Positions 10,453 to 17,739 of a DNA stretch of 64,000 bases are shown here, in pieces. The DNA is from Vibrio bathopelagicus (GTDB lineage: Bacteria; Pseudomonadota; Gammaproteobacteria; Enterobacterales; Vibrionaceae). The stretch covers positions 1,736,001 through 1,800,000 of the forward strand of contig NZ_CP062501.1 in NCBI RefSeq assembly GCF_014879975.1. Direction: 5' to 3'. The position numbers were made by a program, and so were the translations under genes. Position 1 is the stretch's first letter. Each line of letters starts with the position of its first letter. The notes beneath the pieces were generated by a model that was not told where the DNA came from, did not search any database, and was given only the letters and a program-made list of their open reading frames with translations.

Positions 10453-10594
10453 ATTGACCCACACCAATGGCTATGAGCGTAGGGAGAGCGTGTATTGGCG
10501 AATCATCTTACCCATAAGATATCCATAGCCATATGTTTAAAAACCAGATAGTCACAGCCATACACTCGAACTCATAGGCTCAATAAATGTATCG

Positions 10595-10620
10595 TGCCGC
10601 CGTATAAGTTTTACGGTGGC
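10595..10620. repeat. 9-bp inverted repeat upstream of small secreted-protein gene
   Basis: GCCGCCGTA and TACGGTGGC pair over 9 bp with one G-U. The element lies about 90 bases before the ATG at 10710. There is no T-run, so it is not a terminator; it may be an operator or leader hairpin. Confidence 0.35.
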
Positions 10621-10709
10621 GTAAAATGATAAGAACCACTTCCACATAGTTTCTATAGTGCACGTATCAGCTATTTGTAATCTCCACTTACCCAATAGGA
10701 TACAGCCAA

Positions 10710-10955
10710 ATGAAAACACTCGCTCAAATCGCATTAACTACAATCGTATTTACAACCTCACTAATGGCATTCGCTGAACCCGCGACGACAAACGAAGCCC
10801 AATCAGAAGCGCCGACCATAACAATGAAGCATGAAGCAATAACCGTGACGCTAACAGATAAGCATTTTACGTCTGCAGACGAAGCTGAAACCACTGCCCC
10901 TCAGACGCTAACGCAAAATAACAAAACAAATTCAGCGCCACAGCCTGCGATATAG
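10710..10955 (+). CDS. Small exported protein of unknown function
   Basis: The 81 residues start with a clear signal peptide (MKTLAQIALTTIVFTTSLMAFA, cleavage about residue 22). The mature part of about 59 residues is rich in Thr, Ala, Glu and Gln, with no Cys and no predicted membrane segment. A start sequence with AATAGGATACAGCCAA provides a ribosome site (AGGA) 8-9 bases upstream. I do not recognise the family. Low complexity suggests a disordered periplasmic peptide; the signal peptide and the good start make it more likely real than a chance ORF. Confidence 0.6.
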   Translation: MKTLAQIALTTIVFTTSLMAFAEPATTNEAQSEAPTITMKHEAITVTLTDKHFTSADEAETTAPQTLTQNNKTNSAPQPAI

Positions 10956-11121
10956 CGATAGCACCAGTAGATACTAATCACGGGTTTGGTCATCATTGAC
11001 AACGGACATACGTGGTTTTGCGATGCGTTGATTTCCGCCACCCAATCCCTCATTTAAGTAAAACCCCCTGTCCAATTAAGCCAAACCGCACTCTCGATTA
11101 AGTAATACTTAAATGTCATTT

Positions 11122-11151
11122 AACCTTTACCCTATCGATTGGGTAAGGGTT
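11122..11151 (+). terminator. Hairpin before the DUF3302 gene, possible terminator
   Basis: AACCTTTACCC (11122-11132) pairs with GGGTAAGGGTT (11141-11151) over 11 bp with one G-U. It is followed by AGCTTTTATG, a short T-run. It could end the 10710 transcript or act in the leader of the next operon. Confidence 0.45.
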
Positions 11152-11216
11152 AGCTTTTATGCTCTCTGATACTGCTGAAATTAATGGTCGATTTCATCCG
11201 TAATAGAGAGAACATT

Positions 11217-11525
11217 ATGAACCTTACTTTAGATTACTTATCTTTGGGTATTCTGATCCTCGTACTACTAATCCTAGTGTACGGACTCATTGTTATTCAC
11301 GATATTCCTTATGAAATTGCTGTAAAACGCAATCACCCCCATCAAGATGCCATCCACGTAGCCGGCTGGGTCAGCCTCTTTTTCTTACACGTAATGTGGC
11401 CACTACTTTGGGTGTGGGCCATGTTGAGTGAGCCTTTGAGAGCAACGACTACAGAACAATCAAAGCTCGATGAGCTAGAAAAACGTATCGATGCGCTGCA
11501 AGCAAAAAGCGAGGGGGAACAGTAA
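11217..11525 (+). CDS. DUF3302 inner-membrane protein (YiaW-like)
   Basis: From ATG 11217 (preceded by AGAGAG) the product has 102 residues. It has an N-terminal helix (LSLGILILVLLILVYGLIVI), the family-typical HDIPYEIAVKRNHPHQDAIHVAGWVSLF block, a second helix, and a charged coiled tail (LDELEKRIDALQAK). This is the DUF3302 pattern of E. coli YiaW. An ATG at 11184 is in frame but lacks a ribosome site. The stop overlaps the next start by one base (TAATG), so it is translated together with the HlyD-like gene. The role is unknown; it probably accompanies the membrane-fusion protein in an efflux complex. Confidence 0.88.
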   Translation: MNLTLDYLSLGILILVLLILVYGLIVIHDIPYEIAVKRNHPHQDAIHVAGWVSLFFLHVMWPLLWVWAMLSEPLRATTTEQSKLDELEKRIDALQAKSEGEQ

Positions 11526-12643
11526 TGGAAACGTTGATAATTTTAAGCTACGTAGCGCTGTGTGTGATTGTATTTCGCGTATTTAAACTGCCTAAAAACA
11601 AATGGACAATTACAACCGCAACTGTGATCGGGGCTTTCTTGGTAGGTTGGATATTCTTGTACATGGCGATGTATCAGCCAGTAGCAAGAGTCGCTGGTGT
11701 ATATAGTGTTACCACCCCAATCACATCAGAAGTTTCGGGTGAAGTCACCGATGTTTTTGTGCAAGGCAATGTTGCTTTGAAGAAAGGTACCCCTTTGTAC
11801 CAAATCGATCCGACCCCATTCCAAGCAAGTGTAGACAGAGCCAAAGCGGAAGTGACCGCGACAAAGGCCGCCATTGATGAACTGCTTCTATCAAAGCAAA
11901 ACACCCGCGAATCAATCAAGAAAACACAAGCTCAACTTGTCTTCAATGAAAAGGAATTGAGCCGTTTTATCGAGCTGGAAAAAAGTGATTTCGCCTCTCA
12001 AACAAAAGTAGACAAATTTACTGACTCCATAGCTGAGCTCAAAGCCGTTCAGGCACAAAACTACATTCAATTAAATGTCGCTGACTCAAAGATTGCACAG
12101 CAATTGGCCGCAAAAAAGGTTCACCTTGCCGAGCTCGATAAAGCTCAGTTCAACCTCAATAAAACATTGGTTGTTGCGCCGACAGATGGCTATGTCACAC
12201 AGGTAGCATTGCGCCCAGGTATGAAAAGCCGTGTCGTCCCTTTCCAAGGAAACCTAACCTTTGTGCATGATGAATCTAAAACCATTGTCGCAGCATTCAA
12301 ACAAAACCCAGCGCGTTATATCAAACCCGGCTACGAAGCAGAAGTGACCTTCAAAACCATTCCCGGCCACGCTTACCAAGCAAAAGTCGTCGATGTATTG
12401 GACATCTTCAAACAAGGCGCCGTCACACCATCGGGTAATTTAAATGATCCTCTTCAGAGAGTCGGTGGTCGCGTATTAGTGAAAGTGGAGCTTGTTCAGC
12501 CTGAACTATTGGACGGCCAACCTATCCCTGCAGGTACAGACGCGCATGTCGCCGTGTATTCACCGAAATGGGAAATGTTCTCTATCGTACGCAAAGTGAT
12601 TCTACGCATGCAAAGCTGGCAAAACTGGGTTTTTGAAGGTTAA
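11525..12643 (+). CDS. HlyD/EmrA-type membrane-fusion protein (YiaV-like)
   Basis: The 372-residue periplasmic adaptor is anchored by an N-terminal pair of hydrophobic segments (residues about 3-20 and 27-50). A lipoyl/barrel-sandwich half follows (SEVSGEVTDVFVQGNVALKKG), then a long coiled coil at about 95-220, the second lipoyl half (VVAPTDGYVTQVALRPG) and a beta-barrel domain. Order and ending (VRKVILRMQSWQNWVFEG) match E. coli YiaV. Such proteins link an inner-membrane pump to an outer-membrane channel. No pump gene is adjacent, so the partner other than the DUF3302 protein is unknown. Confidence 0.88.
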   Translation: METLIILSYVALCVIVFRVFKLPKNKWTITTATVIGAFLVGWIFLYMAMYQPVARVAGVYSVTTPITSEVSGEVTDVFVQGNVALKKGTPLYQIDPTPFQASVDRAKAEVTATKAAIDELLLSKQNTRESIKKTQAQLVFNEKELSRFIELEKSDFASQTKVDKFTDSIAELKAVQAQNYIQLNVADSKIAQQLAAKKVHLAELDKAQFNLNKTLVVAPTDGYVTQVALRPGMKSRVVPFQGNLTFVHDESKTIVAAFKQNPARYIKPGYEAEVTFKTIPGHAYQAKVVDVLDIFKQGAVTPSGNLNDPLQRVGGRVLVKVELVQPELLDGQPIPAGTDAHVAVYSPKWEMFSIVRKVILRMQSWQNWVFEG

Positions 12644-12898
12644 CAATTAGCATCAAAGCAATAACTGCGAATTTAATGCTATTGAATTCAAGCCAGTAAA
12701 GATAGCTAGAATGAACTCACGCACATCACAAATACAACCATAAAGAGCGTGCTTGTCGCGCTCGTATTGTTTGATGTAAACATAGAGGTAAGTGTAAAAA
12801 GGAAAGCTTAAGTTACTTGGTTGAATGACGACTGTCTGGCATTATGCGCCCAAGAAATCTGTGGTTATTACACGGTAAAGAATGAACGAAGGTAGTCA

Positions 12899-13687
12899 GT
12901 GGTAGAAAACAGCCAACAATTAAGCAGCCAATACGACGAGCATGGTTACTTTGTTATCAGAAATTATTTCGATGAAGCTCAAATTGCATCGCTTAGAAAA
13001 GTCGTACTGAAATTCCATGAATCATGGAAAGCAGACAACGAAGAGTTCTATCAAGAAGAGGCATTTAACTCATCTTTGATTACCGGAAGCGAGTATCTAC
13101 CCGCCGACGATAGAACCGTACTCTTTGACTTCATCAGCTCAAAAAAAGTGATGGAAGTGGTCGATGCGGTAATACCGAACAAACCTGCATTCATGAACAC
13201 GCAGCTGTTCTTCAACCCTGTGAACCCGCAACAAAAAGACTTCTGGCATCGCGATTGTCAATACGACTATGACATTGATGACCAGATGAAAGTCATCATG
13301 GAAACCCAAGTATTGCACCTCCGTGTACCTATCTTTGATGAGCTAGGGATGGAGCTTATCCCCGGAACACACAAACGCTGGGACAACGAAGAAGAATACA
13401 ACGTTCGCCAAGAAGAGAATGGTAAAGTGAGCAGCGATGATATCTCTGGCGGTAAGCAGATACCGTTAGAAGTGGGCGACTTGTTAGTATTCTCAGCGGA
13501 TATGATCCACCGAGGTCGGTACGGGTTGGATCGTTTAGCATTGGATATTTTGATCTTTGATTCGGCGGCAGACTATGTCGACTACGTTGATGACGACTGC
13601 TTGCCAACGCCAGCAATGCTAAACAATATCGCTGATCCAAGACTGTTTATGAACACGCTACACTTAAAGTCAATGCAGTGCTCATAA
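12899..13687 (+). CDS. Phytanoyl-CoA dioxygenase (PhyH) family Fe(II)/2-oxoglutarate oxygenase
   Basis: The 262-residue cytosolic protein begins with the PhyH pattern YDEHGYFVIRNYFDEAQI. The iron triad is visible: FWHRDCQYD gives His and Asp (HxD, about residues 118-120), and DMIHRGRYG gives the distal His (about 202). R in GLDRLALD is positioned to bind 2-oxoglutarate. The start is GTG at 12899: a stop lies two codons upstream in frame, and GAAGG at 12888-12892 is the ribosome site. The family hydroxylates or halogenates diverse small molecules. Its end overlaps the region just upstream of the reductase gene at 13708 (20-base gap), so the two probably act on one pathway. Confidence 0.88.
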   Translation: MVENSQQLSSQYDEHGYFVIRNYFDEAQIASLRKVVLKFHESWKADNEEFYQEEAFNSSLITGSEYLPADDRTVLFDFISSKKVMEVVDAVIPNKPAFMNTQLFFNPVNPQQKDFWHRDCQYDYDIDDQMKVIMETQVLHLRVPIFDELGMELIPGTHKRWDNEEEYNVRQEENGKVSSDDISGGKQIPLEVGDLLVFSADMIHRGRYGLDRLALDILIFDSAADYVDYVDDDCLPTPAMLNNIADPRLFMNTLHLKSMQCS

Positions 13688-13707
13688 ACCACAAAGGTGC
13701 CCGAACC

Positions 13708-14697
13708 ATGACTGACACTAAGCAAAATACCCGAATTAGCCAGTTCCGTTTCGGGCAGCCGAAAGAGTCTCTCAAGTTAGAACATGTCGCTTTAGGCGCG
13801 CTTGATAAAGATAAGGTGCGAGTACGAGTTGAAGCGACCAACATCAACCCTAGTGATCTGCTGTCGATTTATGGCGTTGGGCAATACAAACACAGCCACC
13901 AACCACCGAGAGTGCCGGGGTTTGAAGCTGTTGGAAGAGTTGTAGAGTCTGACCACTCTGAATTTGCTCTGAACCAGCGAGTGTTAGTGGCAACAAGTGG
14001 GACATGGCAGAGCTATGTCGATGTGTCACCAGACAACCTTTTCCACCTTCCCCAACACCTAGAAAATGGCTACGCCTGTCAGTTGTACATTAATGCACTC
14101 ACCGCTTGGGTGTTGACGACAGAAGTGGCGAAGTTGACCCAAGAAGATGTATTAATCATCAATGCAGGTAGCTCAGCCATTGGTAAGATTTTCTCCCAGT
14201 TATCGGCATCTCTCGGGTTCAAAATCATTGTCGTAACATCACAGCCCAAACGATATTCAACCACTTCAAATTGGGTGTTAGATGCTAACAATGATTTGGT
14301 ATCTCAAATTAAGGCATTAGGCTTACCACAACCAACTGTCGCCTTTGATGCGATTGGCGGGAAACCTGGAACCGAACTGATTCATACCCTAGGTAACAAA
14401 GGGCGCTTTATCAACTACGGAACGCTTTCACTCGATTTTTATGAACCACGCTTCTTCGAATACGCAAAAAAACAAGCTATCGAGTTCAGCACCTTCTTCT
14501 TACGTTATTGGGAAGATGCTGAGGGGAAAGATGTTCGCCGTGACAAGTTCACAACGATGCTGGACCATTTCATCACCAACGATATACAGCTCGACATCGA
14601 CCGCTGTATTCCACTAAGTGAAGTTCAATCTGCGATTGACCTTATCGAATCGAAAACCACGCCTTTGAATGGGAAGATTATATTGCTTCCGGTGTAG
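13708..14697 (+). CDS. Zinc-independent MDR oxidoreductase (quinone / enoyl reductase-like)
   Basis: The product is 329 residues from ATG 13708, which follows AAAGGTG; an upstream in-frame ATG at 13678 overlaps the dioxygenase gene and lacks a ribosome site. The N-terminal GroES-like domain includes the family block ATNINPSDLLSIYG and PPRVPGFEAVG. The Rossmann part contains NAGSSAIGKIFSQL, the nucleotide loop of NADPH-dependent quinone reductases and 2-enoyl reductases (MECR group). The Cys/His zinc ligands of true alcohol dehydrogenases are absent at the N-terminus. It is translated right after the PhyH oxygenase, suggesting sequential oxidation and reduction of one substrate. The substrate is not predictable. 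Confidence 0.85.
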   Translation: MTDTKQNTRISQFRFGQPKESLKLEHVALGALDKDKVRVRVEATNINPSDLLSIYGVGQYKHSHQPPRVPGFEAVGRVVESDHSEFALNQRVLVATSGTWQSYVDVSPDNLFHLPQHLENGYACQLYINALTAWVLTTEVAKLTQEDVLIINAGSSAIGKIFSQLSASLGFKIIVVTSQPKRYSTTSNWVLDANNDLVSQIKALGLPQPTVAFDAIGGKPGTELIHTLGNKGRFINYGTLSLDFYEPRFFEYAKKQAIEFSTFFLRYWEDAEGKDVRRDKFTTMLDHFITNDIQLDIDRCIPLSEVQSAIDLIESKTTPLNGKIILLPV

Positions 14698-14934
14698 ATG
14701 AAGGGGCACTTTTATATCAGAAATGTGGTTGAATACAGGTTGGGTGTAACGTTTTTGGACATCAATGAGCTACAGCTTCCCCTAAATTAGCAATTCATAG
14801 GTAACTAAAGGTATGAAAAGTCGCTTAACGTAGCGTCCAGTATTGATGGTGCAGATCACTGACAAGTATACGTGACCTTCATGACAATATGCTTTTTCAA
14901 ATATTTAAAATCATGCTCTCTAATGCCTCTCAAT

Positions 14935-14961
14935 AAAAAAGCCCAAACAAAGGATTGGGCT
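14935..14961 (-). terminator. Terminator of the endonuclease gene
   Basis: On the minus strand AGCCCAA pairs with TTGGGCT around an 8-base loop and is followed by six T (A-run 14935-14940 on plus). It lies 46 bases past the stop of the gene at 15007. The 14698-14934 stretch to the left shows no other feature. Confidence 0.8.
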
Positions 14962-15006
14962 CAATTCAATAATCATGAAGCCATTGTAATGGTGGCTATA
15001 TTCCGA

Positions 15007-16623
15007 TTAATTTCCCCAGATTTGGCTTACAAACTCTGGATGGTCAATAAACGGATTACGATTCCCTTGAAAATCATGTACCGCCTTATTTCGGTCGATT
15101 TCTTTTTGGCTTACTGGATCTTCAGAATGCCAACGCTTTAGCATAGTAAGTAGCCAAGGTTCAAAAACGGTTGTATTGGTTCCATCCAGAACGGCATCAG
15201 AGCTTGTAGAGTTCCCTTCCCAATTAGCGATTTCATTTTCATAGCGTGTTGCCATGTAGAAATATGCTCTTGCGAAATCACCTTTAAACTCATCAATTGG
15301 CTCAAACACAGTCCCCACATAACCAAGAGAGCTCGCTGCACTGCCTAGTTTTGAACCATTACTTGATGTGTATGTTGCACTGCTCACCTCACCAAATGGC
15401 CAATTACTACGTTTCGAGTTAACGTAGCCGTCAGTGGCAAATAAATGGTGACCGTCAGAGTTCATTGGCTCGACTTTCCCACCAAACCAGCTTTTCGGGA
15501 ATGAGTGCTCGCGGTTGTAGCAATCACCTTCTTTACTGTATTGACCACATTGATCGGCCACCTTAGTAAATTGGATTGAATCTGAGCCTGAAGGTTTCTC
15601 CGAATACATATCGAGAATCGACCCATCAGTGTCATAGTATGTGTCTAGGTCAGCCTCAGACACCAACGTCCAAATAGCGGTATAACCCTGACTACTATGG
15701 TTATCAATAATTTGATATAAGGCTGTTTTTAACGCAAAGCCCACTTTGCCTTCAGCGTCTTTGTAATACTCACCTAAAACTGGTGGTTCAGTTGGTGGTG
15801 TAGTTGAGCCACCAATCGTAAATTCTGTACTCTGACTTGCTTGGAAATCACCACCAGATACCACAACGGTCCCGTTTACCGACAAACTGTATGAACCATT
15901 CCCCACACTGCAGCACATTCCATCTCCATAAGAGTCTGAGACTTCTAGGGTGTAGCTACCATCCGCTAAACACATTTCCACTTCATTGATGGTGTTACTT
16001 TGATAGTCTGAACCAGAATAAAGAGTTTGAGAAACTGAGTTTTTGAGAGACCAACTGGTTTCAGAACCATAGTTATCCGTCACTAGCGTGAGTGCGGCAC
16101 TTGTGTCATTGCAGCTTTGTGTTGGTGGAGTCTCCGTAGGCTGAAAGTTATCTAAATACACCACTTCCGAGCCATCAAAACCTGCATCATCATAGAATCG
16201 TACGCCCACAACGATATCTTTAGTGCTCGTAGCGCTGTACGAGTGAGTCAATGCTTGCCACTGATTCGTTAAACCATTGTTCGAGTAGCCTAAATAGCCA
16301 TCAACAAAAAGGCGAGCTTTCAAGTTACCTTCAGTGTGATAAACATCGACAGAGAAATCATAAGTTTTCCCTTGTTCAACACTTATCGTTTGAAGAAAAT
16401 CGGTATTACTTTGAGTACTTGTATTCACGGTTACTTGTGCAGAGAAACTGCCGTTATTTACAGGATCGGTAGAGAGCGAAAGTGCAATGCCGGAGTCAAT
16501 CACACTCCATCCAGATGGTACGTTTCCTTCCCAGTTTTCGAAACTTCCATTTTGCATTTGCGCATGCGCACTCGCTGAACAAAGTAATGCAACGCCACTT
16601 AGTGTCATTATTCTATTTATCAT
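15007..16623 (-). CDS. Secreted endonuclease I-family nuclease with N-terminal carbohydrate-binding-like domains
   Basis: The 538-residue protein has a signal peptide (ending SASAHA, residue 21). Residues 22-165 form a galactose-binding-like beta domain (NGSFENWEGNVPSGW ... YLDNFQP). Residues about 170-275 contain a small domain with the motif SYGDGMCC seen in secreted proteins. A Thr/Pro linker follows. The C-terminal 260 residues are an endonuclease I domain with NREHSFPKSWFGG (His general base) and GHHLFATDGYVNSKRSN. Typical Vibrio EndA/Dns is about 230 residues and is the nuclease domain alone, so this is a larger modular relative. It probably degrades extracellular DNA for phosphate or biofilm turnover. 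It is a single gene with its own terminator. Confidence 0.9.
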   Translation of the reverse strand: MINRIMTLSGVALLCSASAHAQMQNGSFENWEGNVPSGWSVIDSGIALSLSTDPVNNGSFSAQVTVNTSTQSNTDFLQTISVEQGKTYDFSVDVYHTEGNLKARLFVDGYLGYSNNGLTNQWQALTHSYSATSTKDIVVGVRFYDDAGFDGSEVVYLDNFQPTETPPTQSCNDTSAALTLVTDNYGSETSWSLKNSVSQTLYSGSDYQSNTINEVEMCLADGSYTLEVSDSYGDGMCCSVGNGSYSLSVNGTVVVSGGDFQASQSTEFTIGGSTTPPTEPPVLGEYYKDAEGKVGFALKTALYQIIDNHSSQGYTAIWTLVSEADLDTYYDTDGSILDMYSEKPSGSDSIQFTKVADQCGQYSKEGDCYNREHSFPKSWFGGKVEPMNSDGHHLFATDGYVNSKRSNWPFGEVSSATYTSSNGSKLGSAASSLGYVGTVFEPIDEFKGDFARAYFYMATRYENEIANWEGNSTSSDAVLDGTNTTVFEPWLLTMLKRWHSEDPVSQKEIDRNKAVHDFQGNRNPFIDHPEFVSQIWGN

Positions 16624-17031
16624 ATAACCTTCTGTTTAATTAGATAAAAACCAACTAAGCTTAGAAAGTAATCAAAAGATGAATGGAGATATAAATCACA
16701 TTTATAAATGCAAGCATTATCAGTTTTATTAATATATGTGATGTAAAACATTTAGCTACATTGTTGAAACTCTAGGCATGAGGAAAAGTAAGGCAAGTTG
16801 CAGGGTTTGAAACTGAGTTCAATCCCTCAAACAGTGATTCAAAGCTCCTGTTAACATCTATATTTTTCCTCTAATTAATCTATTTCCAGCCATTCGAAGT
16901 ACAAGTTATTAATAATTCGATGTAAATCGCTATCTTTTTGAAATTGTTGTCTAAAGTTCTATAGAGCTTATTGAGACGGTAATTGCCACTAAGCGACACC
17001 TTGATGATTTGTTTACTTATAAGGAGAGGGA
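16624..17031. other. Divergent intergenic region, endonuclease / ABC operon
   Basis: The 408 AT-rich bases hold the promoters of both flanking genes. I see no ORF with a ribosome site, no hairpin of note and no known operator. The ABC operon start is preceded by a strong ribosome site (AAGGAGAGGG, 17020-17029). Confidence 0.5.
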
Positions 17032-17739
17032 ATGGAAAACTCAGTTGTCACACTTAAACAGGCCAGCAAAAGCTTTGTTGATGGTAAAGACACCCATAGC
17101 GTGTTGGACAGTGTCGACTTCACTTTAGCGACGGGCACTAGTGTGGCTTTGACTGGGGCGAGTGGCAGTGGAAAGAGTACTTTGCTCAATCTCATCGCAG
17201 GTTTTGAACCACTTTCAGGAGGTGAATTGTGGCTCGATGGTGACAACACATCGGTTTGGAAAGACCCACAATGGAGCCGCTTCCGTCATCAAAAACTGGG
17301 TGTTATCTTTCAGCAATTTAACTTGCTAACCCCACTCAACGTAAAACAAAACATCGCGTTCCCGTTGCATTTAAATCAACAAAAATGGGGCGACTGGTGT
17401 GATTACTTAGTGGAAACATTAGGCATTAGCGACCTGCTCAATAGGCATGTATCAGCGCTCTCTGGTGGGCAACAACAAAGAGTAGCGATCGCACGTGCAT
17501 TAGCTCATAAACCGAAACTGCTGCTTGCCGATGAACCCACAGGCAACCTCGACCACAAAGCAGGCATTGAAGTAATGCAGCTGCTGAGTGAAATTACCAC
17601 GCAAGGCAACACTGCCGTGCTTTTGGTTACGCACAGTTCGGAATGTGCCAGCTTTATGCAGACACAACTGGTGTTAGATGATGGTTGTTTAGAGAACGTA
17701 GATCGAACCCAAGCCAAAGAGCAACAACGTTGTGAGTAA
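17032..17739 (+). CDS. ABC transporter ATP-binding protein, LolD/MacB-type (AttE-like)
   Basis: The 235-residue ATPase has Walker A TGASGSGKST (41-50), the Q-loop FQQFN, the signature [14 protein letters not shown] (143-156), Walker B LLLADEPT and a switch His in LLVTHSS. The sequence class is the LolD/FtsE/MacB group that works with FtsX-like permeases and usually drives mechanotransmission or lipoprotein/lipid movement rather than classical substrate import. Its stop overlaps the permease start by 8 bases. Together with the permease and the lipoprotein downstream it forms a three-gene unit like attE-attF/G-attH of other proteobacteria. Confidence 0.93.
   Translation: MENSVVTLKQASKSFVDGKDTHSVLDSVDFTLATGTSVALTGASGSGKSTLLNLIAGFEPLSGGELWLDGDNTSVWKDPQWSRFRHQKLGVIFQQFNLLTPLNVKQNIAFPLHLNQQKWGDWCDYLVETLGISDLLNRHVSALSGGQQQRVAIARALAHKPKLLLADEPTGNLDHKAGIEVMQLLSEITTQGNTAVLLVTHSSECASFMQTQLVLDDGCLENVDRTQAKEQQRCE

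Noticed and set aside
12745..12763. GAGCG/CGCTC hairpin before the PhyH gene
   Set aside because: The stem is short and has an uneven loop with no T-run, so it is not called a terminator.
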